NCBI GenBank assembly: GCA_937136425.1
Contig: CAKZON010000068.1
Location: 62,001-126,000, forward strand
Length of the DNA stretch: 64,000 nucleotides
DNA from: an uncultured Crocinitomix sp.
GTDB lineage: Bacteria > Bacteroidota > Bacteroidia > Flavobacteriales_D > Crocinitomicaceae
Direction: 5' to 3'
Of this stretch, positions 9,829 through 18,853 are shown piece after piece (position 1 is the first letter of the stretch; each line of letters opens with the position of its first letter). The notes under the pieces were generated by a model. It was not told where the DNA came from. It saw only the letters and a program-made list of their open reading frames with translations, and searched no databases. The position numbers and the translations under genes are program-made.

Positions 9829-9832
9829 ATTT

Positions 9833-11428
9833 TTATTCTACAATCAATTTAGAGACAAATGCCTCCTCATTTTTACCGTTTTCTTTAAATGTCAATAAAT
9901 AAACACCTGACACCAATTGTTCTTTATTAATTTGAACACTTGCTCCAGCAATATTTTCTGTGCGATAGACTTCTTGTCCTAATAAATCGTAAATCACCAT
10001 ATAATTATTCCCTGTTAATACACGATCAAAATAAACTCTTGTAAACTCGTTAAACGGGTTCGGATAAACTGAAATATTTTGCTCGTCAGTAGTATATTCA
10101 TTCGTGCTTAATTCATAGTCAAATAGATATTGCACCAACGCAATGCGTGTATCCAAACCAGACACACCAGCCTCAGTTCCTACAACCAATATTTTCTCAT
10201 TGTCTATAATCGTAACACCATAGGCATAATCATCATTGGGAGAAAGCCCAGCTACCGCCATTCCATCTGTACCAAATGTTGGATCCAAATCACCATTAGC
10301 TGTATAACGCATCAGAACAAAATCCTTATTATATTCTTCAAATGAAGCATATCCTGCAATTACAATTTTATCATTTGCCTGAATAGATAATCCTGTACAT
10401 TCAGCCCAAGCAGACATTTCCGTATACATTACTCCATCCACTCCAAAGCTTTCGTCTAATACACCAGTTGCGGAATATCTTGCTAATGCAAAGGCTCCTT
10501 CCTCTTCATAAATCATACCTGCAACAATTATTTTCCCGTCTGATTGAAATGCTATATCAGCACCATAATCATTACTTGAAACGCCATCAGTTGTTTTGAT
10601 ATTTGTTAATACCTGTCCATCCGTTCCAAATGTTAAATCAAGAGCGCCATCTGTATCATATTTCACTATTGAAAAATTCGTGTGACTTTCACCAGAACCG
10701 TATGCAGAGCTTGCAACCAAAATATTTTCGTCTGCATCTAAAATCAAGTTTAATTCCTCACTTTCATCAGAATAATCTCCAATAATTGGTGTTACAATAC
10801 CTTCGTCACCAAAAGTATTGTCTAGCGTTCCATCTGTATTATATCTCAGCAATAAAAATTCTAATATTTCTTCATATTTAAAGCCTAAAACAATTAATTT
10901 CCCATCTGCCTGAACTCTTCCTCTCATGCCTCCATCAAAAACCTCCGAATCTTCAGAATTTGTAATCACAATTCCATCTGTACCATAACTTAAATCTAGT
11001 GTTCCGTCTGTATTATAACGAGCTAAAGCAATGTTAGCAGGTCCTCCTTCCTCAAGGATATAAATGCCAATCGCTATAATTTTTCCATCAGCTTGAAGTT
11101 GAATTGCATTGCAAATTGCTTCTCCTACACCTAAAGATGTTGTTGTTATTCCCCCTTCACCAAAAGTGTCATCTAGTGATCCATCTTCATTATACCTTAT
11201 CAGTAAAAAACTGTACGTTCCTATGTTTCCTGTATAACCTGCCGTAATAATTTTGCCGTCTGGCTGGTGCGCCACTGCCTGAGCTTCATCAATTAGACCA
11301 ACGTCCGTTAAAACTATTCCTCCAGTTCCAAAAGTAGGATCAAGGGTACCGTCTTGTGAAAAACCCGCAAATTGAAAAACTACAAAATGAAGCAATACCG
11401 CAAAACAATTTAATCTGTTAATTTTCAT
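9833..11428 (-). CDS. Secreted delta-60 repeat protein with T9SS type A sorting domain
   Basis: The 531-aa protein has a signal peptide ending near FAGFSQ (residue 24) and seven tandem repeats of about 60 residues, each with a (D/N)GxLDxxFGxxG core alternating with a DGKIIVAG-like strand pair. This is the delta-60 repeat pattern, predicted to form a beta-propeller-like structure. Residues from about 450 (SVYPNPF) to the Lys-Leu-Ile-Val-Glu end form a T9SS type A C-terminal sorting domain, so the protein is probably exported across the outer membrane and attached to the surface or released. Function beyond a repeat scaffold is unknown. A TACGTTTG promoter element lies 20 bp upstream. Confidence 0.9.
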   Translation of the reverse strand: MKINRLNCFAVLLHFVVFQFAGFSQDGTLDPTFGTGGIVLTDVGLIDEAQAVAHQPDGKIITAGYTGNIGTYSFLLIRYNEDGSLDDTFGEGGITTTSLGVGEAICNAIQLQADGKIIAIGIYILEEGGPANIALARYNTDGTLDLSYGTDGIVITNSEDSEVFDGGMRGRVQADGKLIVLGFKYEEILEFLLLRYNTDGTLDNTFGDEGIVTPIIGDYSDESEELNLILDADENILVASSAYGSGESHTNFSIVKYDTDGALDLTFGTDGQVLTNIKTTDGVSSNDYGADIAFQSDGKIIVAGMIYEEEGAFALARYSATGVLDESFGVDGVMYTEMSAWAECTGLSIQANDKIVIAGYASFEEYNKDFVLMRYTANGDLDPTFGTDGMAVAGLSPNDDYAYGVTIIDNEKILVVGTEAGVSGLDTRIALVQYLFDYELSTNEYTTDEQNISVYPNPFNEFTRVYFDRVLTGNNYMVIYDLLGQEVYRTENIAGASVQINKEQLVSGVYLLTFKENGKNEEAFVSKLIVE

Positions 11429-11447
11429 AAGTTAAATTTTAGTTGGG

Positions 11448-11455
11448 CAAACGTA
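11448..11455 (-). promoter_or_regulatory. -7 promoter element TACGTTTG
   Basis: On the minus strand TACGTTTG (followed by CC) lies 20 bp before the start of the delta-60 repeat gene and matches TAnnTTTG. Confidence 0.5.
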
Positions 11456-11836
11456 ATATTTTCATCTTTAGTGTTAATCCTGATGTTTACTTGTTAAATA
11501 AAAGTATCTATCTGTATTTCAAACACCCACAATTCAACATGTATGAGAGCCAAACTCAAAATTGAAAAAATGACTTTATCATAAATGAGTTAGGGTTTGT
11601 GTTACTAAACGAATGGAAAATATGTTAAGAAATTCTAAATTAGATCAATATCAACCTTTTAAAGTAACCTATTGCAACAACAACTCGTTCTAACAATAAA
11701 AAGCATTCCCACCCGCAACCCACTTTATAATATTAGACCGTTATAATTTTGTATTAAACAGTCTGAACTTATTATACTTAACGGATCAAAATTAACGTTA
11801 TTCAGCTAGTGATAAAACTCACACGTTAGTATAGTA

Positions 11837-11844
11837 TAGTTTTG
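11837..11844 (+). promoter_or_regulatory. -7 promoter element TAGTTTTG
   Basis: TAGTTTTG, preceded by TA repeats, lies 15 bp before the ATG of the response regulator gene at 11860 and matches TAnnTTTG. Confidence 0.5.
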
Positions 11845-11859
11845 TAAATTCATCACATT

Positions 11860-12585
11860 ATGAAGATATTCATTATAGAAGATAATGCGAGTCATCTTAA
11901 ATTGCTGAAAGCCAAAGTTAATTCATTGGGATATCAAGTAGTTGGATCAAGTCAAACAATAGAAGAAGTGTTACCCACAATTCAACAAACACTGCCAGAT
12001 GTTGCCTTGGTAGACATTAACATTCAAGGCGAAAATCATGGCATTCAATTGGCTAAAGAAATAAAAGAACACACAAATACTGCAGTCCTTTTTATTACAT
12101 CTCAAAGCGAGAGTCAAGTAATTTCAGATGCAGTGGCTGCCGCACCTGATGGTTATTTAGTTAAACCTGTTGATCCAGCAGATCTTAAAGCAAATATTGA
12201 ACTTGCAGTATTTAAAAATGTGAATAGCTCCACCGAATCTCAAATACAGGTTGAAGATGAGTTTTTAACCGTGCGAACAGGTGAAAAACTGCAACTTCTA
12301 CAATTTAAAAACATCAAATACATTAAAGTGGATACCAAAAACTATGTCACTTTATTGGATGTAAATGATAAACCTTTTGTAATTCGAGATTCCTTAAAAA
12401 ACGTTGTTGGCTCAATTTTACCCCAAGGGTTTATAAGAACTCACCATAGTTACGGGGTAAATATTGATTATATTTTATTTATTGATGAGCGCGAACAAAC
12501 GGTACATTTAAAAACAAATGATACAATTCCTATAGGAAAATCATTCAAAAAAGATGTTTATGAAAAAATGAATATTAAATCATAG
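11860..12585 (+). CDS. LytTR-family response regulator
   Basis: The 241-aa protein has a receiver domain (residues 1-120) with acidic E7/D8, phosphoacceptor D52 (ALVDINI), T80 and K102 (YLVKPVD), then a LytTR DNA-binding domain (about 135-238) marked by FKNIKYIKVDTKNYV and FIRTHHSYGVN. The receiver is of the type found in many Bacteroidota regulators with HGIQLAKEIK after the phosphorylation site. It is the first gene of a pair with a TPR sensor kinase 69 bp downstream, the reverse of the order seen at 782-3185. Confidence 0.93.
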   Translation: MKIFIIEDNASHLKLLKAKVNSLGYQVVGSSQTIEEVLPTIQQTLPDVALVDINIQGENHGIQLAKEIKEHTNTAVLFITSQSESQVISDAVAAAPDGYLVKPVDPADLKANIELAVFKNVNSSTESQIQVEDEFLTVRTGEKLQLLQFKNIKYIKVDTKNYVTLLDVNDKPFVIRDSLKNVVGSILPQGFIRTHHSYGVNIDYILFIDEREQTVHLKTNDTIPIGKSFKKDVYEKMNIKS

Positions 12586-12654
12586 ACTCACATATTAGAT
12601 TCAACAATTGATCCCCGTGTTTGAATTTTACCAAAACTTAATTCACACCCGATT

Positions 12655-14616
12655 ATGAAAATATTTTCACGCATTTTTTTCTTATTGCTCCCGTTTATAT
12701 TAATCTCTGCACAGGATAATAACATCCTTTCACAAGCAGATAAATACAACTTAAACTTAGAACGAAAGGTTGATAGTTTAAAACGTCTATCTTTTGAAAA
12801 TAAATATGATGAAATAAAAAACATTCGAGAAATCCTTCATGTTTATAGAGATTTAAATAATGACAGTGCCCTTTTCTATGGCTATAAAGAACTTGAAATT
12901 ACAAGACAATTAGGAGATCCTAATGAGCTAGCATTTGCCAGAATTAATCTGTCTGGAATGTTATATCAAGTTGGAAATTTTAACCTTGCAAGAGATTTAC
13001 TTTGCTTTAACCTTGCAGAAAGAGATCGAATTAATGACACCATAGTGGCGGCTACACAGTCGGTTTTAAGTAATGTCTATATAAGCACGGAAGAGTATGA
13101 TAAATCAATTGCGGAAGGGCTTGCTGCTGCTGAAGCCTTTGAGCGGTTGAAAGATAGCAGTAACGCAGGGTTTTCTTATATCTCAATTGCAGAGGTATAC
13201 TCATTGGCGTTGGACAATCAAGTTGAAGGAATCAAATACATTAAAAAGGCCATTGTTTTTTTAAGCGCTAAATCTGCGTTGAAGGAATATCTAATTGCCG
13301 CACTTTTAACTTACGGAGATTTAAGTATAGCTCAAAAAGATTATAAGAAAGCACTCAATGTAATTTTAGAAGCAGAGCAAATAGCAATTAAACATAATGA
13401 ATATTGGTACTATCCAGATATTATGTCAAAATTAGGTAAGGTTTATTATTATAAAAAAGAGCATGAAAAGTCAATCTATTATCTTCAAAAAGCAGCTGAT
13501 AGATTAGAAAGTAATGAAACAAGTCAAGCTGCTAGATATGAATATTTAGGGTTGAACTATAAGGATTTAAATCAACCGAAAAAAGCAATTTCATATTTCA
13601 AATTATGTTTAGATTATGAAGAAAATCCAAGATTACTGAACTTTTACAGAGAGTATTTGGTGGAATGCTACTTACAGATAGCAGATTATCAATCCGCATT
13701 CAATATTCAAAATGAGATAACTACCTATAAGGACCAGATTAATGAATCCAATCAAAAAGAAAAAGTAACTGAAATTATTGAAAAATATGGTAATGAGAAA
13801 AAGCAGCAAGAAATCAATCTTTTGAGTGTTGAAAAATCACTACAAGAAAATAAAATTAAACAACAACAATTTATCCTTTACGGCATAATCGGATTCTTTA
13901 CATTAATTATAGGTTTTGGCCTTTTTTGGTACCGTACAAGAATCAAATTAAAAGTAACACATCAAAATTTAGAAACCGCCCAATTACAACAACGGTTTTT
14001 ACGTACACAATTAAATCCACATTTTTTCTTTCATGCATTAACCTCTATCGAAAGTTATATTTATAGTAATGATAAAAATCAAGCTGCCTCATTCCTTCGC
14101 AACTTTAGCAAGCTTATGCGAAATATCTTAGAGTTTTCTGATGTCAATTTTATTACCCTACAAAAGGATATTGATTTTATTGAAAAATACATAGAACTAC
14201 AACGCCTTAGTCACGATTTTAAGTTTCAGTCTAAAATTAATGTCTCAACTTCGCTAGATCTTTCTCAAATTTATGTACCACCAATGCTTATTCAACCTGC
14301 TGTTGAAAATGCAATTTTGCACGGTGCTATTGAAGCAGAAAATGGAGTTATTACCATAGATTATATCCAAAATGGTTCGCACATTGAAATAAAGATTAGT
14401 GATAACGGCAACAGAAAAACTAAAAAATCTAATTCCGCCAGTAAACTCAATCGTTCAATGAGTACTGACATAACATTTAAACGAATAAAAAATATCCGTC
14501 ATGTACATGGAATTGACATCATATATAAAGCCTTTGAACCGGAAATAAATCAAGAAAAGTCAGTTGTCTTATTTCGTTTTCCTATTGATTTTAAACCAGC
14601 ACTTGCACTAAATTAA
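12655..14616 (+). CDS. TPR-containing sensor histidine kinase (LytS-type)
   Basis: The 653-aa protein has a signal peptide (to about residue 19), six or more TPR-like helical repeats (about 70-360), a coiled-coil linker, one membrane helix (about 407-426) and a His_kinase domain with H456 in QLNPHFFFHALTSIE. The residue after HFFF is His where the family usually has Asn. The N-box QPAVENAILHG is intact, but the usual glycine-rich DNGxG box reads DNGNR, so ATP binding or autophosphorylation may be altered. It follows its LytTR regulator on the same strand and is presumably its partner. Confidence 0.88.
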   Translation: MKIFSRIFFLLLPFILISAQDNNILSQADKYNLNLERKVDSLKRLSFENKYDEIKNIREILHVYRDLNNDSALFYGYKELEITRQLGDPNELAFARINLSGMLYQVGNFNLARDLLCFNLAERDRINDTIVAATQSVLSNVYISTEEYDKSIAEGLAAAEAFERLKDSSNAGFSYISIAEVYSLALDNQVEGIKYIKKAIVFLSAKSALKEYLIAALLTYGDLSIAQKDYKKALNVILEAEQIAIKHNEYWYYPDIMSKLGKVYYYKKEHEKSIYYLQKAADRLESNETSQAARYEYLGLNYKDLNQPKKAISYFKLCLDYEENPRLLNFYREYLVECYLQIADYQSAFNIQNEITTYKDQINESNQKEKVTEIIEKYGNEKKQQEINLLSVEKSLQENKIKQQQFILYGIIGFFTLIIGFGLFWYRTRIKLKVTHQNLETAQLQQRFLRTQLNPHFFFHALTSIESYIYSNDKNQAASFLRNFSKLMRNILEFSDVNFITLQKDIDFIEKYIELQRLSHDFKFQSKINVSTSLDLSQIYVPPMLIQPAVENAILHGAIEAENGVITIDYIQNGSHIEIKISDNGNRKTKKSNSASKLNRSMSTDITFKRIKNIRHVHGIDIIYKAFEPEINQEKSVVLFRFPIDFKPALALN

Positions 14617-14860
14617 CTTTCCTCTATAATTGCTGCTTTTTCCTCATGAAACAGCCACTTATCCTCATGAGCAAAAACTGCCTCTTAATTTCACCTAGAT
14701 TTGACTTTATAATAGCAAATCATTAACCCACTTACATGCAATTATATCGCGTACGCTCTGGCATTATCGCTATATAAACAGGCTTTATGGGTTGTGGAAA
14801 TTATATTGGAGGATGCCCAAAATCCATTAAAAGAGTAAGCAATTAAATAATACAAGACTT

Positions 14861-16834
14861 ATGAAAAAGATTAAAAATGACATCATTGAACCTGACACAA
14901 AAGCTTCCTATAAAACTTTAGGGTTTATGAAGCTGAAAAGCATTGTTTTCATGCTTATATTATCACTCTCTAGCGCAAGTTCAATGGCTCAAACAATGTG
15001 TCCTGGTGGCGGTTGGGAAAATGAACCAATTCAAGACCCTGATGGGTGTTGTATTCTATTTGACATGTTACCAAGTACACTCGATTTTCCTTGGGCATAT
15101 TGGTTTGTAGTTGCAGATGGCGAAACTTATAACAATTCAGATTATCCTACTGGTGATTTTGAAGTTTGTTATGAGGATGCGGGAATGGAAAATGTTGTAG
15201 TAACTTATGTAGATGCTTTCGGTGTTACATTGTGCGAAAACGACTGGACTGTTTTTGTTGAAAAGGGATGCGGTCCTGACATTATTTGTGAAGACTGTAT
15301 TGATTTTACGGGAATTACTGTTGAAACAGAAGACCTATGCACTTTTGACTTTGAAATGATTTACACTATAAATCCAGATTGTGGTGGTATTACTATTGTT
15401 TCTGAATCATGGGAATATGGTTATTTTGGTGGGCATGGCTCTGGAGCTACAGATAGTCATACTTTTCCGGGAGATGATACATATAGTGTCGTTGCAATAA
15501 TAGAGTACACGGTAGATGCAACTGGTGAAACTTGTAAACAAGAACAAATTGTTGATGTAAATGTAACGGGTTGCTCACCTGGAGGAGTTGATTGTACACC
15601 TTTTGAACTTATCAGTGCAACAGATGGTGAAATGACAATAGGACTTACAACAAAAGATCCATGCACAAGTCCAACTTATGAGATTAATATTACCGAATTT
15701 GGCAGTGGAGTTCCATTATCACCAGCGACTTACACTACTACTGAAGTTTCACCAGACGTTTGGGAAGCAACTATAACAGGATTAGATCCTTGTACACCTT
15801 ACCAAATTGAAGTTGTATTACTTTGTGATGGAGTTATTGTAGGTGCTTGCACAAATGGTACTGCATGGGAAACTGATTGCCCAACATTCCCATGCTCAGC
15901 AGGATGTTTGACTATTGATGACATAGTTATTGAAAAAATAGATGGTTGTGATTATACGCTATCTGTAGATTACGATATGACAGATGCTTGTGGAGACTTA
16001 GAAATTGAGTCAATTGATTGGGATTTCGGATTTGGTGGACCTGGTAGTATAGGAGAAGGCGAAGAAGTTGATGTAACATTTTTATGTGATGAACCTCAAA
16101 CGGTCAAGGTAACAATCACTTACACAACTTACAGTGGTCATGAATGTAAAAAAACATTCTCAGAGTTAATTAATCCTTTTGGATGTGAAGAAGAATGTAC
16201 TTCTTGCCTTTTAGATGAATGTTTAAGAGTTTCAAGAATTCTTGCAACGCCAAACGAGCATAATCCTTGTAAATACGAACTGTTTTTCGATTGGAGCAGC
16301 AGTATTTCATGTAACTCTTTTAGTGATATTTCAGTGGATTGGACGATTTTAGATGATATGGGAGCGATAATTGGTACAACTTCAGGCGAGCTTGTGAACT
16401 ACACATTCCCTGGAGACGGAACATATACAGTAAAAGGAGTTTTCAATTATACTGTTGATGAAATGAAAAAATCATGCGACATATTAATTGAAATAGATGT
16501 AGTGGGTTGCGGCGAAAAAGAGGGACATAAACGTGGGCAATTTTCGGGAGATTCAGGAAAAACACTTACTGGTGATGCGATCAAAGCATCAACCGTTCCA
16601 AACCCTGCGGATGAAAATGTAACTATTACTATTGTTGATCCTTCCAACTCTTCAGACTTTGATGAACTTCAGTTGGTAATCTTTGATATCAATGGTCGTG
16701 AAGTATACAGAGGAAATACAAGACTTGGAGCGCAAAAAATGATTGACGTAAGTCATTTTGAAAGTGGGCTTTATATCTATGAAGTAAGAGATGGAGAAAC
16801 TGTACTGCTAAAAGAAAAGCTATTGATTAAGTAA
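14861..16834 (+). CDS. Cys-rich secreted protein with PKD/Ig-like modules and T9SS type A sorting domain
   Basis: Starting at 14861 the product is 657 aa, but a typical Sec signal peptide (MKLKSIVFMLILSL...MAQ) begins at the inner ATG 14927, so the mature start may be the shorter form. The body contains several cysteine-containing modules with PKD-like features (SWEYG/DWDFG turns, DDTYSVVAIIEYTV and DGTYTVKGVFNYTV strands) and a fibronectin-like stretch (LDPCTPYQIEVVLLC). The end, from VPNPADENVTI to LLIK, is a T9SS type A sorting domain, so it is probably delivered to the cell surface. Many Cys suggest disulfides. A strong terminator follows 36 bp downstream. Confidence 0.87.
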   Translation: MKKIKNDIIEPDTKASYKTLGFMKLKSIVFMLILSLSSASSMAQTMCPGGGWENEPIQDPDGCCILFDMLPSTLDFPWAYWFVVADGETYNNSDYPTGDFEVCYEDAGMENVVVTYVDAFGVTLCENDWTVFVEKGCGPDIICEDCIDFTGITVETEDLCTFDFEMIYTINPDCGGITIVSESWEYGYFGGHGSGATDSHTFPGDDTYSVVAIIEYTVDATGETCKQEQIVDVNVTGCSPGGVDCTPFELISATDGEMTIGLTTKDPCTSPTYEINITEFGSGVPLSPATYTTTEVSPDVWEATITGLDPCTPYQIEVVLLCDGVIVGACTNGTAWETDCPTFPCSAGCLTIDDIVIEKIDGCDYTLSVDYDMTDACGDLEIESIDWDFGFGGPGSIGEGEEVDVTFLCDEPQTVKVTITYTTYSGHECKKTFSELINPFGCEEECTSCLLDECLRVSRILATPNEHNPCKYELFFDWSSSISCNSFSDISVDWTILDDMGAIIGTTSGELVNYTFPGDGTYTVKGVFNYTVDEMKKSCDILIEIDVVGCGEKEGHKRGQFSGDSGKTLTGDAIKASTVPNPADENVTITIVDPSNSSDFDELQLVIFDINGREVYRGNTRLGAQKMIDVSHFESGLYIYEVRDGETVLLKEKLLIK

Positions 16835-16869
16835 GATTTTCATTGAATTACAGTATTAATTATAGAACG

Positions 16870-16903
16870 AACCGCCGGGTAAAATTTACTCGGCGGTTTT
16901 TTT
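16870..16903 (+). terminator. Rho-independent terminator after the Cys-rich T9SS cargo
   Basis: AACCGCCG pairs with CGGCGGTT and the inner GTAAA with TTTAC, giving a long GC-rich stem followed by seven T (16897-16903). It isolates the upstream gene from the Ro60 promoter that follows. Confidence 0.9.
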
Positions 16904-16983
16904 CACATTATAAACACCTAACAAACAGCCAATTGCTATAAATATTCGATAATTTACAAAATAAATTTAAATCCTTTTTCAAC

Positions 16984-17019
16984 TACGCAACAAGACTGCG
17001 CAGTGCTACTCCACCTTTG
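16984..17019 (+). promoter_or_regulatory. Shared-architecture promoter of the Ro60 gene
   Basis: TACGCA at 16984 and TGCGCA at 16997 (inside the perfect palindrome ACTGCGCAGT, 16995-17004) are 13 bp apart, start to start. CACCTTTG follows at 17012-17019, its TTTG starting 19 bp from the second hexamer. The same layout recurs before the Y RNA array and, on the other strand, before the 583-aa gene. The hexamers are candidate regulator sites and CACCTTTG a candidate -7 element. ATG follows 26 bp later. Confidence 0.75.
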
Positions 17020-17045
17020 TCATATCAATAATTAAAACGATAGAT

Positions 17046-18563
17046 ATGAAATTTAATTTAATCACACGAAAAAAGAGAGTAATTGAAAACTTTGCAAACG
17101 CAAAGGCTTATTCAATGACCCCTGAATACGAATTGTATGCTGCGGTTGTAACTACAGGGTTAAATGGTTCATACTATGAATCTGCTAATAGCCGTCTGGA
17201 TCGAATCATTAAATTGATTCAAAAATGTGATCCTGAATTTGTGGCTAAGCTTGCAATTTATGCACGTAACAACATGTATTTACGATCAATTCCCTTAGTA
17301 TTAACGGTTGAATTGGCAAAACGAACTACTGGAAATTCATTGGTAAGTTCAACAGTAAGCAAAGTTGTAAAACGAGCGGATGAAATTACTGAATTACTTG
17401 CTTACTACCAATTTGCGAATAAGCGAACAGGTACTAAAAAATTGAACAAATTGTCTAAACAAATACAAAAAGGTTTAGTGAAGTCGTTCAACAACTTTGA
17501 TGAGTATCAATTTGCGAAATACAATAAGTCTACTGAAATTAAATTGAAAGATGCCTTGTTTCTTGTTCATCCAAAAGCGAAAGATGAAATGCAGCAAGTG
17601 ATATTTAATAAAATTGCGAAAGACGAATTAGCAACACCATATACATGGGAAACGGAATTGTCCAAATTAGGTCAAACTCAATTTGTAAATAGCTTTGAAA
17701 AATCTCGCGCTATAAAGCGTAAATGGGAAGAATTAATAGCAAGCAAGCGACTTGGTTATATGGCATTAATGCGAAACCTACGCAACATTTTAGAAGCAAA
17801 TGTGTCTTCTTCAACAATTGAAATGGTATGTTTGAACTTGTCCAATGAAAATGCGGTAAAAAAAGCAAAACAAATGCCTTTCCGATTTTTGGCAGCCTAC
17901 CGTGAATTGCAACGAGTTAACTCGCAATACACAAGTGCGGTGCTAAATGCATTAGAAATTGCAACTATGCATAGTGCTAAAAACATCAAAGGTTTTAGTT
18001 ACTCCACGCGAGTAGTAATTGCATGTGATGTTTCAGGTTCAATGCAACAACCTATTTCTCCAAAAAGCAAAGTGCTTTTGTATGATATTGGTTTAATGTT
18101 GGGTATGTTAATGCACTCGCAATGCAAAAATGTAACAGCAGGTATGTTTGGTAATACATGGAAAACCATTAATATGCCACAACAAAGCGTATTGAGCAAT
18201 GTACAAGAGTTTTACCGCCGAGAAGGTGAAGTAGGTTATTCTACTAATGGTTATCGCGTAATTGAGAGTTTAATTGCAAAAAACCAAGTTATGGATAAAG
18301 TGATGCTTTTTACAGATGTTCAAATGTGGAACAGCAATAATACGCATCATACCTTCGCTAAATCATGGGCAAACTATAAGCGTATAGCGCCAAATGCTAA
18401 ATTGTATTTATTTGACTTGGCAGGTTATGGTCAACAACCAATAAATGTGCAAAAAAATGATGTGTATTTAATGGCTGGTTGGAGTGATAAAGTTTTTGAT
18501 ATGTTACACGCGTTGGAGCATTCAAATTCAGCAATCACAGAAATAAATAAAATAAATGTGTAA
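17046..18563 (+). CDS. rsr: Ro60 ortholog (TROVE domain plus vWA domain), Y RNA-binding protein
   Basis: The 505-aa protein has an N-terminal TROVE HEAT-like domain (about residues 15-310, with the LAIYARNNMYLRSIPLVLTVELA segment) and a von Willebrand A domain (320-500) whose metal site begins DVSGS at 328-332. Ro60 proteins are ring-shaped cytoplasmic RNA binders that hold Y RNAs on the outside and misfolded RNA ends in the central hole; bacterial Rsr works with exoribonucleases in stress and rRNA maturation. Directly downstream are six Y-RNA-like genes, which strongly supports the assignment. Its promoter architecture is shared with the array and with a distant 583-aa gene. No rtcBA neighbours are present. 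Confidence 0.95.
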   Translation: MKFNLITRKKRVIENFANAKAYSMTPEYELYAAVVTTGLNGSYYESANSRLDRIIKLIQKCDPEFVAKLAIYARNNMYLRSIPLVLTVELAKRTTGNSLVSSTVSKVVKRADEITELLAYYQFANKRTGTKKLNKLSKQIQKGLVKSFNNFDEYQFAKYNKSTEIKLKDALFLVHPKAKDEMQQVIFNKIAKDELATPYTWETELSKLGQTQFVNSFEKSRAIKRKWEELIASKRLGYMALMRNLRNILEANVSSSTIEMVCLNLSNENAVKKAKQMPFRFLAAYRELQRVNSQYTSAVLNALEIATMHSAKNIKGFSYSTRVVIACDVSGSMQQPISPKSKVLLYDIGLMLGMLMHSQCKNVTAGMFGNTWKTINMPQQSVLSNVQEFYRREGEVGYSTNGYRVIESLIAKNQVMDKVMLFTDVQMWNSNNTHHTFAKSWANYKRIAPNAKLYLFDLAGYGQQPINVQKNDVYLMAGWSDKVFDMLHALEHSNSAITEINKINV

Positions 18564-18574
18564 AAAATACTAGC

Positions 18575-18610
18575 TGCGTAAAAACATTGCGCAGTTAGTA
18601 TTCACCTTTG
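18575..18610 (+). promoter_or_regulatory. Shared-architecture promoter of the Y RNA array
   Basis: TGCGTA at 18575 and TGCGCA at 18588 are 13 bp apart, start to start, and CACCTTTG follows at 18603-18610 with its TTTG 19 bp from the second hexamer, exactly as before the Ro60 gene. It begins 12 bp after the Ro60 stop, so the RNA array has its own copy of the regulated promoter. Confidence 0.75.
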
Positions 18611-18617
18611 TAAACAA

Positions 18618-18633
18618 CAAGATAATGATCTTG
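18618..18633 (+). other. Leader hairpin of the array transcript
   Basis: CAAGAT pairs with ATCTTG around the loop AATG, about 8 bp after the -7 element, so it would lie at the 5' end of the primary array transcript. Confidence 0.45.
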
Positions 18634-18647
18634 ATAAAAAATTGAAA

Positions 18648-18794
18648 TTAAACAAGTGCCGTAGAAAAGAGATACTTCGATAGGTAACCTGAGGGTCGGA
18701 GGTTCAATTCCTCCCAGCGCGCGAAAATGTGCTGTAGCTCAGTTTGGTTAGAGCATCAGATAAAAAGCCTTTTTTCGGATTTTGCCTTGTTTAA
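18648..18794 (+). ncRNA. Y-RNA-like RNA, unit 1, with full permuted tRNA-like module
   Basis: The ends pair over 9 bp (TTAAACAAG / CTTGTTTAA), then a bulged T, a GC/GC clamp (658-659 with 784-785), CG/CG, an internal loop and AAAAG/CTTTT. TACTTCG follows at 18673-18679. The rest folds as a circularly permuted tRNA: half anticodon stem CTGA (18689-18692), T-arm GGAGG-TTCAATT-CCTCC (18698-18714), 7-bp acceptor CAGCGCG (18715-18721) closed by a 6-nt loop onto TGTGCTG (18728-18734), TA, D-arm GCTC/GAGC (18737-18754), and the other half stem TCAG (18756-18759). Bacterial YrlA RNAs are known to carry tRNA-like modules; position after the Ro60 gene supports this identity. Confidence 0.87.
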
Positions 18795-18798
18795 CTTT

Positions 18799-18826
18799 TT
18801 CGCCTTAAAACAATGTTTTGGGCGAA
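18799..18826 (+). other. Strong hairpin between RNA units 1 and 2
   Basis: TTCGCC pairs with GGCGAA and the inner AAAAC with GTTTT around AAT. No T run follows on either strand, so it is not a classical terminator. It may be a processing signal or a barrier between units 1 and 2, which have the widest spacing in the array (59 bp). Confidence 0.5.
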
Positions 18827-18853
18827 GCAAAAATAGTTCTTTAACATATTAAA

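Larger units (their letters stand above)
11429..11859. other. Divergent intergenic region, 431 bp
   Basis: This AT-rich gap separates divergent genes and carries one recognisable -7 element for each direction (11448-11455 minus, 11837-11844 plus). No ORF, hairpin or repeat of note was seen in the middle. Confidence 0.5.

Noticed and set aside
16984-17019. Sigma-54 promoter (because proteobacterial rtc genes use RtcR and sigma-54)
   Set aside because: No GG/GC pair at -24/-12 spacing could be placed in any of the three shared promoters, despite rpoN being in the window.
18689-18759. Ordinary or broken tRNA gene
   Set aside because: The T-arm comes before the D-arm and the acceptor strands are joined by a loop, so it is a permuted module within a larger RNA rather than a tRNA gene or a decayed one.
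18799-18826. Terminator between RNA units 1 and 2
   Set aside because: The stem is strong but neither strand has a T run after it.
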